A DNA stretch of 64,000 bases from Streptomyces sp. NRRL WC-3742 (GCF_000720635.1 NZ_JOCF01000023.1:53913-117912); one strand, 5' to 3'; counted from the stretch's first letter, positions 1 through 9,313 are shown. The notes: generated by a model not told the origin, from the sequence alone. A program made the numbers and translations.

Positions 1-965
1 ATGCCGTCGAAGCCCAGGGCGTCCTTGAGCACGTCGGTGATCAGGTACCGGCTGCCGTGCACCTTGTGGTTGTAGGGCTCGCCGCCACCCGGCGTGTGGT
101 CGTAGTTGGCCGGGTGCTCCCAGCTGCTGAAGGAGACCATGACGCTCTGCGCCCCGGCCTCGATGCCGCCCAGGAAGCCCTGGGCGTGGATGTCGCGCAG
201 GACCTGCTCCGAGCAGAGCGCGGTGCCCCGGTCGCGCCCGTCCGCCGTGCCGCCGTCGGCGATCCAGTGCTTGAGCGTCGCCAGCACCCGGAGGTCGGTG
301 CGCAGCGCGGCGACGTCGCCCTGGAGCCCTTCGACCATGGCACGCCCGTAGGCGTGGCCGAGCGCCGGGTCCTCGCCGTAGCCCTCGTAGTAGCGGCCCC
401 AGCGGCGGTCGCGCGGATTGGTCACGGTGGGGGCGAAGACCCAGTCCATGCCGGTGGCGGCGACCTCGCGGGCGGTGGCGGTGCCGATCCGGCGGATCAG
501 GTCGGGGTCGGCGGCCGCGCCGAGGCCGATGTTGTGCGGGAAGACCGTGGCGCCGTGGACGTTGTTGTGGCCGTGGACGGCGTCGGTGGCCCACATGAAC
601 GGGATGCGGAACGGCCGGTCCTGCCAGGTCTGTTCGGCCGCGGTCCAGAAGTGGTCCACCAGGTCCACCCAGTCCCGGACGGTGGCGTGGCGGCGGCCGT
701 GCGGCCAGATCCCGGCCCCGTTGAGGGCCGAGCCGATGCTGTACTCGCGGATGTCCTCGGCGGTGAGCTGGGCGAGTTCGGGCTGGATCATCTGCCCGAT
801 CTTCTCCTCCAGCGTCAACTGCGCCACGATCTCGGCGACCTGACGCTCAATCACGGGATCGGGCGCGATCGCCGAGGTGAGCCGGGGCCAGGTGGGCAGC
901 GGTGCGAGCGCGGGCAGCGGGGTGCGCCCGCCGGCCTGCTCGAGGGGCGGCGGTGTCTGCGTCAC
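1..965 (-). CDS. GH3 beta-glucosidase / exo-beta-glucan glucohydrolase (N-terminal part, cut by window start)
   Basis: The visible 321 residues match the N-terminal barrel of glycoside hydrolase family 3, closest in style to exo-1,3/1,4-beta-glucanases of the ExoP type. Seen: LTLEEKIGQM near the N-terminus, MWATDAVHGHNNVHGATVFP, FAPTVTNPRDRRWGRYYEG and the substrate-binding KHWIADGGT. The frame leaves the window at GFDG, just before the SDW segment that holds the catalytic aspartate, so the nucleophile cannot be checked. No signal peptide is seen, suggesting an intracellular enzyme acting on imported cello-oligosaccharides or on a glucosylated product. GTG start at 965 follows GGAG with a 7-base spacer, 4 bases after the preceding stop. 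It is the last visible gene of the operon starting at 6712. Confidence 0.88.
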   Translation of the reverse strand, partial: MTQTPPPLEQAGGRTPLPALAPLPTWPRLTSAIAPDPVIERQVAEIVAQLTLEEKIGQMIQPELAQLTAEDIREYSIGSALNGAGIWPHGRRHATVRDWVDLVDHFWTAAEQTWQDRPFRIPFMWATDAVHGHNNVHGATVFPHNIGLGAAADPDLIRRIGTATAREVAATGMDWVFAPTVTNPRDRRWGRYYEGYGEDPALGHAYGRAMVEGLQGDVAALRTDLRVLATLKHWIADGGTADGRDRGTALCSEQVLRDIHAQGFLGGIEAGAQSVMVSFSSWEHPANYDHTPGGGEPYNHKVHGSRYLITDVLKDALGFDG

Positions 966-969
966 CGGG

Positions 970-1761
970 TCACTCCGTTTCCGGCCGGGCGCTCGCCGGC
1001 TCGTTGATCCAGAACTCCTCGACCCGGGCCGTCAGTACGCGTTCCTGGAACGGCTCGGGCACGACCGGCCGGGTCTGGCCGGGGGCGAACAGGTCGACCT
1101 GGGTGCGGTGTTCGCGCAGCGCGGCCTGCTTGCGCGGCAGGTACTCGGTGATGTCGGCGGCGATGAGCCGTTCGGCCGCTCCGGCGCTCGCGGCCGGCGG
1201 GTTCCGGTTGACGAAGGCGAACTCCTGCTCCGTGCGCTCGTCCCAGACCACGTAGCGGTAGGCGGTCGGCGTGAGGCCGAGTTCGGCCAGGCAGCCGACC
1301 ACGGTCTCACCGGTCAGCCGGTGGTCGGCGTTGAGTTCGCGCACCTCGTGCGGGAGGTACACCTCGGCCGCGTCCGGGTACTGGTGGAGCACCTTGAGGA
1401 CCTCGGTGCGGAACTCCTCCAGGTGGTCGGCGAGCCGGGTGTCCGGGAAGTCCAGGAACCGTACGGCGCCCTCCGGCAGCCCCATCGCCCGGGCGGCCGC
1501 CAGCGCCTCGCCCCGGCGGATCGTGCGGAGTTCGGCCGGGGTGGGGTCGGTGTGGATGCCGAGCACCGCCGAGTGCGACATGGCGCCGTCGGTGGCGAAG
1601 ACCACGCGCACCCGGGCGCCCTCGGCGACGAGCCGGGCGATGGTGCCGCCGCAGGCGATCACCTCGTCGTCGGGGTGCGGTGCGAAGACCAGGACGGTGC
1701 CCTGGGAGCGCATGGCGCGCAGGTGCCATTCGGTCCAGGTGCCGAGGAGCGGGGGAGTCAC
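970..1761 (-). CDS. PIG-L family N-acetylglucosaminyl-type deacetylase
   Basis: 263 residues. The zinc-binding signature APHPDDEVIACGGT lies at about residues 20-33 and the second metal or catalytic segment HEVRELNADHRLTGE at about 130-144, as in MshB, BshB and other PIG-L deacetylases. Known family role: removal of an acyl group from an N-acyl amino sugar linked to another molecule. The GTG start overlaps the stop of the upstream glycosyltransferase as GTGA, so the two are translationally coupled. Inference: it deacetylates the sugar that the glycosyltransferase attaches. No signal peptide, so cytoplasmic. The substrate cannot be read from sequence. Confidence 0.88.
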   Translation of the reverse strand: MTPPLLGTWTEWHLRAMRSQGTVLVFAPHPDDEVIACGGTIARLVAEGARVRVVFATDGAMSHSAVLGIHTDPTPAELRTIRRGEALAAARAMGLPEGAVRFLDFPDTRLADHLEEFRTEVLKVLHQYPDAAEVYLPHEVRELNADHRLTGETVVGCLAELGLTPTAYRYVVWDERTEQEFAFVNRNPPAASAGAAERLIAADITEYLPRKQAALREHRTQVDLFAPGQTRPVVPEPFQERVLTARVEEFWINEPASARPETE

Positions 1762-2705
1762 CGGCCGCTCCTCTCGGCGACGGGCAGGTCGACCGGGCGG
1801 GTGACCGTGCCGAAGAGGTCGGTCACGGCCCCGTCCGCGAGGCCCCGGGAGCGCAGGATGTCCTCGATCTCCTCGAAGTGGTGGTCGGGGACCAGTCGGG
1901 CGACCGGGGTGTCGAACTTCTCGGCGAAGTAACGGTAGTTGGCGGCGGCCGAGGCCATGTTGTCCTCGTAGACCTTGGGGTGGGGCACGTGCAGCGAGGC
2001 CGCGTCGCGGCGCAGCACGAACCGGGCGCCGGCCCGGTGCAGCCGGTAGCCGAGGTCGACGTCCTCGGCGCCCCAGGAGCGGTACGCCTCGTCGAACCCG
2101 CCGACCTCGCGCAGCTGGGCGGTGTTCGCGGACACGTGGCACGTCCACCACATGAGCCAGGGCGCGGTGAGCGCGCCGAGGTCCTCGCCGTACCGCTCGT
2201 AGTAGGTCTCGCGCAGGTCCGGCCAGCGGTGCTGTTCGGTGAACCGGCCGAGGGAGGCGTCCGGGTCGGTGAAGTCGATCTCCGCGGTGATCTGTTCGCC
2301 GTCCTCGTTGCCCTCGTTGAAGCAGCGGACGTAGCCGAGGACGGCGACCGGGCCCTCGGCCCGGCGGTGCGCGGCCAGGTGCGCGGCGAGCGCGCCGGAG
2401 TGCAGGATCACGCCGGAGTCGACGAAGACGCAGACCTCGCCACGGGCGTCGGCGATGCCGAGGTTGCGGGCCCCGGCCACCCGGTAGCCCTGGTCCTCCT
2501 GGAAGAGGTACCGCAGGTCGAGCCGCTCGCGGTAGCCGGTCGCGGTCGCGGCCGTGTCGTCGGTGGAGCCGTCGTCGACGACGATCACCTCGAACTCCTC
2601 GCCCGGGGCGAGGCGTTGGCGCGCCAGCGAGTCGAGGGTGTGCCGGAGCAGTCCGGAGCGGTTGTAGGTGGGCACGATCACCGTGCAGACGGGCGGCGCG
2701 GTCAT
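1758..2705 (-). CDS. GT2 family glycosyltransferase with C-terminal galactosyltransferase-type domain
   Basis: 315 residues. GT-A fold signatures: CTVIVPTYNR at residues 7-16 and VVDDGSTDD around 41-49. The usual DxD metal motif appears as FVDSG rather than DSD, a small departure from the family. The C-terminal WGAEDVDLGYRL near residue 230 is the Glyco_transf_7C acceptor or metal segment. No transmembrane segment is visible, so it probably acts in the cytoplasm on a small or soluble acceptor. The start is ATGA-overlapped with the MFS stop and the end is GTGA-overlapped with the PIG-L gene. With the deacetylase it suggests an amino-sugar conjugate; donor and acceptor are unknown. Confidence 0.87.
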   Translation of the reverse strand: MTAPPVCTVIVPTYNRSGLLRHTLDSLARQRLAPGEEFEVIVVDDGSTDDTAATATGYRERLDLRYLFQEDQGYRVAGARNLGIADARGEVCVFVDSGVILHSGALAAHLAAHRRAEGPVAVLGYVRCFNEGNEDGEQITAEIDFTDPDASLGRFTEQHRWPDLRETYYERYGEDLGALTAPWLMWWTCHVSANTAQLREVGGFDEAYRSWGAEDVDLGYRLHRAGARFVLRRDAASLHVPHPKVYEDNMASAAANYRYFAEKFDTPVARLVPDHHFEEIEDILRSRGLADGAVTDLFGTVTRPVDLPVAERSGR

Positions 2706-3973
2706 ACGGCGTTCCCTTCGGAGGTGGGGGCGGGGGTGCCGGCGCGTTCGGAGGCGAGGACCAGCAGTCCGGCGAGGGCGGTGAGGCCGGCGCACACCCA
2801 GAAGACCTGCCCGTACCCCGTCCAGGTCGCGACCGTGCCGACGACCAGGCCGCCGAGGAACATGCCGGTCTTGAACGCGCTGGAGTAGAGCGAGGAGGCG
2901 GTGCCGGGGCGCCCGGGCAGGGAGTCCTGCAGCATGATGACCGGGATGTTCATCACGACTGCCGTCCAGAACGCGTTGGGCAGTTGGAGGAGCAGCAGCA
3001 GGGCCTGGCCGTGCACCGTCGGCAGGGCGGCGAAGAAGAGCGTGGCGCAGACGGCGGCCGTCAGCAGCAGCCGGGCCTTGCCGATCCGTTCGGCCCAGGC
3101 ACCGGCCATGATGATCAGCGGGATCTCCAGGACCGCGCTCAGCCCGAGCAGCAGGCCCGTGAAGGAGCTGCTCAGGTGGAGTTCGGCGGTGACCCGCAGG
3201 GACAGGTTGATCTGGTACATCGCGTTGGCGCCCAGCAGCAGCACGATCGAGGCGAGCAGCAGCGCGGTGCGGGGGCCGAGCCCGGTGAGGAGCCCGCGCA
3301 GTCCGGGGGAAGCCTCGGCGTCCCGGTCGACCGGCGCCGGCGGCGGCAGGGCGGGCAGGCCCCAGCGGGAGATCACCCCGGCGAGCAGGGACAGGCAGGC
3401 CGCGGCCCCGTACAGCACCGTGAACGACCAGCGGGCGACCATCCAGAAGGCGACGGGCGGGCCGATCACCCAGGCCAGGGAGGTGACGGAGCGCTGGAGA
3501 CCGTTGAAGAAGGACGCGTCCACCTGCCGCTGCTCGGCCAACTCCCTGGTGTAGGCGAAGAGTTGGCCGAAGCAGGCGCCGCCGAGGCCGAAGAGCACCA
3601 GGCCGGCGGGCAGCAGCAGGTAGTAGTCGCGCAGGACGGAGTAGCAGAGCGCCCCGGCCGTGTTGAACAGCGCCGTCAGCACCAGCAGCATCCGGCGGTC
3701 GCGCAGCCGGTCGGAGACGACGCCCATGGCCAGGTCGGTGCCGATCTCCCCGATCGACCGGACGGCGAAGAACAGGCCGATCATCAGCGGGGTCGCGCCG
3801 ACGACGTCCTTCAGGAACAGGCTGGTGGTCGGGACGGCGAACGCGCCCGCCAGCCCGACCACGCCGTTGGCGGCGATCAGGTTCAGGACGGACCGGTCGG
3901 CGAGCAGGTGCCACCGGCCGGTGGTGCGCGCCGGGGCGAGAAGAGCGGCGCTCTCGACGGGTTCCCCGGTCAC
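2702..3973 (-). CDS. MFS transporter of the sugar-efflux (SET) type
   Basis: 423 residues with about twelve hydrophobic segments and the MFS loop GVVSDRLRDRRMLL between segments 2 and 3. The arrangement (FFAVRSIGEIGTDL, FAYTREL, a second half beginning around ASIVLLLGANAMYQINL) resembles SetA-like sugar efflux pumps and drug exporters. Known role of the group: proton-driven export of sugars, sugar analogues or glycosylated toxins. The GTG start overlaps the monooxygenase stop as GTGA, so the gene is co-translated with biosynthetic enzymes. Inference: it exports the product of this operon. Import is less likely because cello-oligosaccharide uptake has its own ABC system next door. Confidence 0.82.
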   Translation of the reverse strand: MTGEPVESAALLAPARTTGRWHLLADRSVLNLIAANGVVGLAGAFAVPTTSLFLKDVVGATPLMIGLFFAVRSIGEIGTDLAMGVVSDRLRDRRMLLVLTALFNTAGALCYSVLRDYYLLLPAGLVLFGLGGACFGQLFAYTRELAEQRQVDASFFNGLQRSVTSLAWVIGPPVAFWMVARWSFTVLYGAAACLSLLAGVISRWGLPALPPPAPVDRDAEASPGLRGLLTGLGPRTALLLASIVLLLGANAMYQINLSLRVTAELHLSSSFTGLLLGLSAVLEIPLIIMAGAWAERIGKARLLLTAAVCATLFFAALPTVHGQALLLLLQLPNAFWTAVVMNIPVIMLQDSLPGRPGTASSLYSSAFKTGMFLGGLVVGTVATWTGYGQVFWVCAGLTALAGLLVLASERAGTPAPTSEGNAV

Positions 3974-5526
3974 GCCCCCGCCCCCTCGGGCCCGTGCTCG
4001 CGCTGCCGGTACGGCAGCCAGGGGGCCAGCTCGCGGCCGGCCGGGACCGCGGCGGCCGCGGCCAGGTCCTCCGGGCCGATCACCGCCTCGGCGAGCAGGC
4101 GTTCGCGGGTGTGCGGCGGCAGGGCCGCCAGGATGCGGTGCCGCACGCCGGCCAGGTCCAGCCGGTCGTCGAGGACGGCCGGGATCGGCGTGGCCCGGCC
4201 GGGCCCGAGGTTTCCGGGGGCCACCTGGCTGGAGACCACCGTCCAGTACGCGGCGAAGTCGACGGCCGGGTCCGGCAGGCTCCCGCTGAGCAGGCCCAGC
4301 CGGACGGTCTCCAGCCAGCAGTCGAGGTAGCGGCGCTCGTGCAGCGCCCCCATGTGGCGCTCGCACCAGTCGGCGCGGGCGGCGGCGTCGGGCAGCGTCG
4401 CCTTGCCGGTCGCGACGGCGACCACCCAGCCGGCCACGGCCTCGAAGTACGGGCAGGCGGTGCCGAACGCCTCGGTGTCCACCGGGGTGTTGACCACGGC
4501 CAGGCTCGGGTCGTGGCGCCAGAAGTGGTGCTCGTACAGGTCCTCCCGGCGCAGCCCCTCGAGGAAGCCGTAGTCGGGCATCTCGTAGCCGAGGCACAGC
4601 ACCACGGCGTCGTACGTGCGGCGGGAGCCGTCCGCGAACTCCACCGAGCCGTCCTCGGCGAACCGGGAGAAGGCCGGCACCGGGTGCACGTCCCCGGCGT
4701 GGACCCGGGCGACGATCCGGTCGTTGACGTGGACGGCGCCGTGGAAGCCCGCCTCGGGCAGCAGGCCCGTGGACCGGTACATCGCCATGTACTCGGGGAG
4801 CAGCTCGGCGAGCCAGTCGAGGTAGACCGGGTACGGCACGTCCTCGACCGCGACGCGGCCCGCGTAGGAGAAGAGCGCGTCGTTGTAGGCGCCTCCGGCC
4901 AGGCGCGGCAGGAAGAGCTGGTGGCGGCGCACCGACCAGTCCACGCGCAGGGCGGCGGGGCCGAGGTCGGCGGCGATGTCCGCGCCGCTCACCCCGCCGC
5001 CGACCACCAGCACCCGCTGGCCGGCGAACGCGGCCGGCCCGAGGTACTCGGGCGCGGTCAGGACCCGCACGGGTGCCCCCGGGGGCGGCAGGTCCCGGGG
5101 CCGCCGGGGCTGCCAGAGCTCCCCGTTGGCGACCAGGACGGAGTCGGCCGCCTCGGTGTGCTCCCGGCCGTCCGCCGTCCGGCTGGTCACCTGCCAGGAG
5201 CTGCCCGCCTTGGCGACCCGGACGACCTCGCTGCCGAAGGACACGGCGTCGAGGAGGCCGAACCGGGCGGCGTAGGAGCGCAGGTACTCCTGGACCTCCT
5301 GCTGCGTGGGGAAGGCGGCGGCGAAGCCGGGCGGGTGGTCGCTGAACGGCATGCTCATGCGCGAGCTCTGCATCCGCACGCCCGGGTAGGCGCCGCCGCC
5401 CGCGGGGTTCCAGATGCCGCCGAGGTCCGCGCGCTTCTCGTGGCAGCGGACGTCGAGGCCGGCGGCGAGGGCCTGTCGTACGCAGGTGAGCCCCGCGGGG
5501 CCGGCTCCGATCACGACTGTTCGCAT
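3970..5526 (-). CDS. Flavin-containing monooxygenase / NAD(P)-binding oxidoreductase
   Basis: 518 residues. FAD Rossmann motif VVIGAGPAGL at residues 4-13, then GGIWNPAGG and the early conserved SSRMSMPFSDHPP, and an NADPH Rossmann motif VVGGGVSGADIA near residue 180. These are hallmarks of class B flavin monooxygenases (FMO or N-hydroxylase-like), which oxygenate N, S or carbonyl centres. The C-terminal third (WCERHMGALHERRYLDCW) is less typical. ATG start at 5526 follows GGAG with a good spacer. It lies 43 bases after the radical SAM gene and overlaps the exporter gene. The substrate is unknown; an amine freed by the PIG-L enzyme is one possibility. Confidence 0.85.
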   Translation of the reverse strand: MRTVVIGAGPAGLTCVRQALAAGLDVRCHEKRADLGGIWNPAGGGAYPGVRMQSSRMSMPFSDHPPGFAAAFPTQQEVQEYLRSYAARFGLLDAVSFGSEVVRVAKAGSSWQVTSRTADGREHTEAADSVLVANGELWQPRRPRDLPPPGAPVRVLTAPEYLGPAAFAGQRVLVVGGGVSGADIAADLGPAALRVDWSVRRHQLFLPRLAGGAYNDALFSYAGRVAVEDVPYPVYLDWLAELLPEYMAMYRSTGLLPEAGFHGAVHVNDRIVARVHAGDVHPVPAFSRFAEDGSVEFADGSRRTYDAVVLCLGYEMPDYGFLEGLRREDLYEHHFWRHDPSLAVVNTPVDTEAFGTACPYFEAVAGWVVAVATGKATLPDAAARADWCERHMGALHERRYLDCWLETVRLGLLSGSLPDPAVDFAAYWTVVSSQVAPGNLGPGRATPIPAVLDDRLDLAGVRHRILAALPPHTRERLLAEAVIGPEDLAAAAAVPAGRELAPWLPYRQREHGPEGAGA

Positions 5527-5569
5527 GGTGTCTCCAGACTCGTTGGCGGTGAGGTGGTGTGACGAGTCA

Positions 5570-6712
5570 TCAGATGAAGGGGTCGAAGTCGTCGGACAGC
5601 TTCGCCTCCGGCCGGGTCGCCATGACGGCGATCTCCTGGTTGGAGGGGTGCCGCGCGCAGACGAACCGGCAGTCCTCGCTCGGGTCGATGACGCCGGTGT
5701 CGGCCGCCGCCCACATCTCGGCGAAGGTCGAGGACTGGATGTCGCCGATCCGGCCCTTGGGGTTGCCCCGGTGGTACGGGCAGATGTAGACGCCGGTCGG
5801 GGTGACGGTGGTGCGCAACTCGGCGACGGCGCACCGGTGGTAGTCCTTCTCCTGGACGGTGTCCGACCTGTGGCGCACCGCCTGCCAGTTGGAGGAGTGC
5901 AGGATGTGGAAGTCGTCGTCCTCCAGGCCGCGCAGTTCCGCGATCTGGGCCTCGACGGCCGCGATGTCCTCGGGGCGCTGGTTGACCGTGTAGTGGTCCT
6001 CGTCGAGCATGGCCTTGACCTCGAAGTAGTCGCAGCCGATCTCCTTGGCGAGCACCCCGGCCCGGTACACCTCGGCGTAGTTGGAGTCGGTGACCCTGCC
6101 GTCCTCGTCGAAGCGCTGCATGAGCAGGAACGAGTAGCCGAGCCGGCCGGACTTCCGCTCGGCCAGCATCCGCATGTTCTCGATGACCTGGGGGAAGACG
6201 CTGCGCTTGCCCCGGCTGGGGCGGAACTTGGCGTAGGTGTCGGCGGTGCCGGCGTCGATCGAGACCCGCACCCAGGAGAGCATCTCGGCGAGCTGGGGGA
6301 GGTAGCGGTGGATCTGGGTGCCGTTGGTCACCAGGCCCAGCTTGATGCCCGCCTCGTGCAGGACCTCGATGATCCGGCCCGCCGAGCGGTGCATCAGCGG
6401 TTCGCCGCCGCCGATCAGGATCACGGCGAGGACCTTGGATTCCGCGAGTTCGTGGGCGAGGCGCAGGATGCGGTCCTGGCCGATCTGCCCGTGGTGGAGG
6501 ACCTGGGTGGAGATGCACTCCGGGCAGGCCAGGTCGCACACGGTGGTCGGGTCGAGGTCGACGACGAGGGGAGAGGTGAGGCGTCTGCCCCGGGCGACGT
6601 CGAGGACGGCGGGATGGATCGAACGCTGGTAGAGCTTGCCGACGAGGTCGAGGTTGCGCTCGACGAACTGGGTGCCGACGGTGTCACCCAACTGAGTACG
6701 TGGCTCGTCCAT
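5570..6712 (-). CDS. Radical SAM protein with SPASM-like C-terminal cysteines
   Basis: 380 residues. The [4Fe-4S]/SAM motif is C59-x3-C63-x2-C66 (CDLACPEC). IGGGEPL and LVTNGTQIHRY follow, as in MoaA/PqqE-type enzymes. The C-terminus has HRCAVAE, VYICPYHRGN and CRFVCARHP, cysteines placed like an auxiliary-cluster (SPASM or twitch) domain, with the RIGD segment seen in that group. Such enzymes modify peptides, sugars or other small molecules by radical chemistry. First gene of a six-gene operon; a perfect CebR-type operator lies 31 bases upstream of ATG 6712. An in-frame ATG at 6724 would add four residues. No precursor-peptide gene is visible beside it. Confidence 0.87.
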   Translation of the reverse strand: MDEPRTQLGDTVGTQFVERNLDLVGKLYQRSIHPAVLDVARGRRLTSPLVVDLDPTTVCDLACPECISTQVLHHGQIGQDRILRLAHELAESKVLAVILIGGGEPLMHRSAGRIIEVLHEAGIKLGLVTNGTQIHRYLPQLAEMLSWVRVSIDAGTADTYAKFRPSRGKRSVFPQVIENMRMLAERKSGRLGYSFLLMQRFDEDGRVTDSNYAEVYRAGVLAKEIGCDYFEVKAMLDEDHYTVNQRPEDIAAVEAQIAELRGLEDDDFHILHSSNWQAVRHRSDTVQEKDYHRCAVAELRTTVTPTGVYICPYHRGNPKGRIGDIQSSTFAEMWAAADTGVIDPSEDCRFVCARHPSNQEIAVMATRPEAKLSDDFDPFI

Positions 6713-6743
6713 GCGGAATTCCATCTCTGTTCGGAACCGGATG

Positions 6744-6757
6744 TGGGAGCGCTCCCA
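6744..6757. promoter_or_regulatory. CebR/CelR-type operator upstream of the radical-SAM operon
   Basis: Perfect 14-bp palindrome TGGGAGCGCTCCCA, the published CebR (Streptomyces) and CelR (Thermobifida) operator. It lies in the 107-bp gap between bglC (ends 6820) and the radical SAM start (6712), so it can only serve the downstream operon. A partial copy, GGGAGCGCT, lies near 6787. Confidence 0.85.
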
Positions 6758-6809
6758 TCCCAGGGCGGGCGCGGCCCATCGGGGACGGGAGCGCTGTGGT
6801 GGAGCAGGT

Positions 6810-6838
6810 CCGGGGCGGGTCAGTCCAGTCCGCCCCGG
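6810..6838 (-). terminator. Hairpin spanning the bglC stop codon
   Basis: CCGGGGCGG (6810-6818) pairs with CCGCCCCGG (6830-6838) in a 9-bp stem that encloses the bglC stop at 6820-6822. It has no T-run, as is normal in Streptomyces. It probably ends the ceb operon transcript before the separately controlled radical-SAM operon. Confidence 0.5.
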
Positions 6839-8274
6839 CGGATCACCTCGGCGTACCAGCGGGCGCTGCTCTTGGGCGTGCGCACGAGGGTGTCGTAGTC
6901 GACGCGGACGATGCCGAAGCGCTTGTCGTACCCGTAGGCCCACTCGAAGTTGTCGAGCAGGGACCACAGGTAGTAGCCGCGGACGTCCGCGCCGGCGTCG
7001 ATCGCGTCGGCGACGGCGTGGAGGTGGCGGCGCAGGTAGTCGGTCCGCTCGGGGTCGTGGACGGTGCCGTCGGGGGCGACGGTGTCCTGGAACGCCGCGC
7101 CGTTCTCACTGACGATCAGGGGCAGGCCGAACTCGCGGTGCATGGAGAGCAGCGCCTCGGACAGCCCGGTGGGGTCGATCGGCCAGCCCATGGCGGTGAG
7201 GTCGTCGTTGGCGCGGTGGAAGGCGACGGAGTCGGCCCCCGGCCAGGGCGAGAAGGTGCTGGAGCCGTGCCCGTCCTCGCGCGGACGGTCCGCGGTGTCG
7301 GCCGGGGCGGCGGAGACGACGGTCGGGTTGTAGTAGTTCAGGCCGAGCAGGTCGATCGGGCGGGAGATCTCGACCAGGTCGCCGTCGTGGACCAGGGTGT
7401 CCCAGTCGACCAGGTGGGCGGTGTCCTTCAGGAGGTCCTCGTCGTACCGGCCCTTGAGCATCGGGCCGGTGAAGACCCGGTTGCCGACGGCGTCGATCCG
7501 GCGGGCGGCCTCCAGGTCCTCCGGGCCGTCACTGCGCGGGCGCACGACGTGGAGGTTGAGCGAGACGGACACCTTCGCGGAGGCGGGCAGTGCGGCGCGC
7601 AGGGCGCCGACGGCCAGGCCGTGGCCGAGGTTGAGGTGGTGGGCGGCCCGCAGCGCGTCGCCGGGGTCGGTGCGGCCGGGGGCGTGGACGCCGGAGCCGT
7701 AGCCGAGGAAGGCGCTGCACCAGGGCTCGTTGAGGGTGATCCAGGTGGACACCCGGTCGCCGAGGGCCTCGGCGGCGAGCGCCGCGTAGTCGGCGAAGCG
7801 GTACGCGGTCTCCCGGGCCGGCCAGCCGCCGCCCGCGGCGCGGGCGCCGACGGTCGGGGTCTCCAACTCCTGGGGCAGGTCCCAGTGGTAGAGGGTGGCG
7901 ACCGGGGTGATGCCGTGGGCGAGGAGCTCGTCGGTCAGCGCCCGGTAGAAGTCCAGGCCGCGTTCGGAGGCCGGGCCGCGGCCGGTGGGCTGGATGCGGG
8001 GCCAGGCGAGGGAGAACCGGTAGGAGGTCAGGCCGAGGTCGGCCATCATCCGGACGTCCTCGCGGAACCGGCGGTAGTGGTCCACCGCGGTGTCGCCGGT
8101 GTCGCCGCCGTCGATCGTGCCGGGGGTGTGGCTGAAGGTGTCCCAGATGGACGGGGTGCGGCCGTCCTCCGCGACCGCGCCCTCGATCTGGTAGGCGGCG
8201 GTGGCCGTACCGAAGGCGAAGCCCGGAGGGAACGCGCGTCGGGCGGAACGGGTGTCCGGTGGGACCACGGTCAT
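6820..8274 (-). CDS. bglC: GH1 beta-glucosidase BglC (cello-oligosaccharide hydrolase)
   Basis: 484 residues, normal for GH1. Seen: [15 protein letters not shown], the acid/base segment TLNEPW near residue 190, the nucleophile segment IVSENGAA near 405 and [12 protein letters not shown] at the C-terminus. No signal peptide, so cytoplasmic. Known role of BglC orthologues: splitting imported cellobiose and cellotriose to glucose, which also removes the CebR inducer. Last gene of cebE-cebF-cebG-bglC, 83 bases after cebG. It carries a short insertion ([14 protein letters not shown]) missing from the second GH1 enzyme at 22469, with which it shares long near-identical runs, for example the [17 protein letters not shown] region. 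Confidence 0.92.
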   Translation of the reverse strand: MTVVPPDTRSARRAFPPGFAFGTATAAYQIEGAVAEDGRTPSIWDTFSHTPGTIDGGDTGDTAVDHYRRFREDVRMMADLGLTSYRFSLAWPRIQPTGRGPASERGLDFYRALTDELLAHGITPVATLYHWDLPQELETPTVGARAAGGGWPARETAYRFADYAALAAEALGDRVSTWITLNEPWCSAFLGYGSGVHAPGRTDPGDALRAAHHLNLGHGLAVGALRAALPASAKVSVSLNLHVVRPRSDGPEDLEAARRIDAVGNRVFTGPMLKGRYDEDLLKDTAHLVDWDTLVHDGDLVEISRPIDLLGLNYYNPTVVSAAPADTADRPREDGHGSSTFSPWPGADSVAFHRANDDLTAMGWPIDPTGLSEALLSMHREFGLPLIVSENGAAFQDTVAPDGTVHDPERTDYLRRHLHAVADAIDAGADVRGYYLWSLLDNFEWAYGYDKRFGIVRVDYDTLVRTPKSSARWYAEVIRRGGLD

Positions 8275-8321
8275 GACAGGGGTTCTCCAATGCGAGGTGG
8301 TGACGGGTCGGGTGCCGGCCA

Positions 8322-8348
8322 GGGGCGTGGTCCGAGAGGACACGCCCC
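8322..8348 (-). other. Small intercistronic hairpin between cebG and bglC
   Basis: GGGGCGTG (8322-8329) and CACGCCCC (8341-8348) form an 8-bp perfect stem with an 11-base loop in the 83-bp gap. It may partly attenuate bglC or stabilise the upstream mRNA. Confidence 0.4.
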
Positions 8349-8357
8349 GGCGGCCGG

Positions 8358-9296
8358 TCACCCCTTGAGGGCGCCCTGGGTGATGCCGCCGACGATCTGC
8401 CGGCCGAAGACGGTGAAGACCAGGAGCAGCGGCGCCGTGCCGACGAGCGCGCCGGCGGTGATGACGGACCAGTCGGTGGACCAGCCGGTGCCGAGCCCCG
8501 CCAGGGCGACCTGGACGGTGGGATTGGTGGCGCCGTTCATCGCGATGATGGGCCACAGGAAGTCGTTCCAGGACTGGACGAAGACGAGCATCCCCAGCAC
8601 GGCCATCGCGGGCCGGGCGATCGGCAGGACGACGTGCCAGACGACGCGCAGCGAGTTCGCGCCGTCGACCCGGGCCGCCTCCAGCAGTTCGGTGGGCAGG
8701 GCCTGGGTGAGGAACTGGCGCATGAAGAAGACGCCGAAGGCGGTGACCAGCGAGGGCAGGATGAGCGCGCCGAGGTTGTTGCCGAGCCCCAGGTGCCGCA
8801 TCAGGATGAACAGCGGCACGACGCTGACCTGGGCGGGCACGGCCATGGTGGCGACGACGAGGGCGAACAGCGCGCCCCGGCCGCGGAAGCGCAGCTTGGC
8901 GAACGCGAAGCCGGCCAGCACGGAGAAGGCCACCGTGCTGAGCGCGACGGTGCCGGCGACCAGGGTCGAGTTGAGCAGCGCGACGCCCATGCCGCGCGCC
9001 CCGGCGTTGTCCCACACGTAGCCGATGTTGTGGAACAGGTTCGAGCCGGGCACGAGCGGCGGGGGTGTGGAGACCACCCGGTGGCTGTCGGTCGACGCCG
9101 CCACGAGCGTCCAGTACAGCGGGAACAGCGAGGCGAGGGCGGCCAGGACCAGCGCCGCCAGGGCGAACGGCCCGGCCCGGTGCTGGTCGCCCGCGCCCGG
9201 GGAGCGCAGCCGCTTGCGGCGCCCGGTGCCGCGGCGCACGGCGGCGGTGTCCGTGGCCGGGTCCGCGGCGGGCCCGGTGGCGGGGATGGTGGTCAT
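8358..9296 (-). CDS. cebG: ABC transporter permease CebG (cellobiose/cellotriose uptake)
   Basis: 312 residues with six predicted membrane spans after a basic N-terminal tail of about 40 residues. The binding-protein-dependent permease motif [24 protein letters not shown] (the EAA loop that docks on the ATPase) is near residue 210. It follows cebF by 17 bases, the usual order for two carbohydrate-uptake (CUT1) permeases. No ATPase gene is present; orthologous systems borrow the shared ATPase MsiK, encoded elsewhere. ATG 9296 is the start just upstream of the conserved N-terminus. Confidence 0.9.
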   Translation of the reverse strand: MTTIPATGPAADPATDTAAVRRGTGRRKRLRSPGAGDQHRAGPFALAALVLAALASLFPLYWTLVAASTDSHRVVSTPPPLVPGSNLFHNIGYVWDNAGARGMGVALLNSTLVAGTVALSTVAFSVLAGFAFAKLRFRGRGALFALVVATMAVPAQVSVVPLFILMRHLGLGNNLGALILPSLVTAFGVFFMRQFLTQALPTELLEAARVDGANSLRVVWHVVLPIARPAMAVLGMLVFVQSWNDFLWPIIAMNGATNPTVQVALAGLGTGWSTDWSVITAGALVGTAPLLLVFTVFGRQIVGGITQGALKG

Positions 9297-9313
9297 GGAG
9301 CGGTCCTTCCCGG

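Noticed and set aside
6786..6799. A second CebR box near 6787
   Set aside because: Only GGGAGCGCT matches; the other arm (GTGGTGG) does not, so it is at best a weak half-site.
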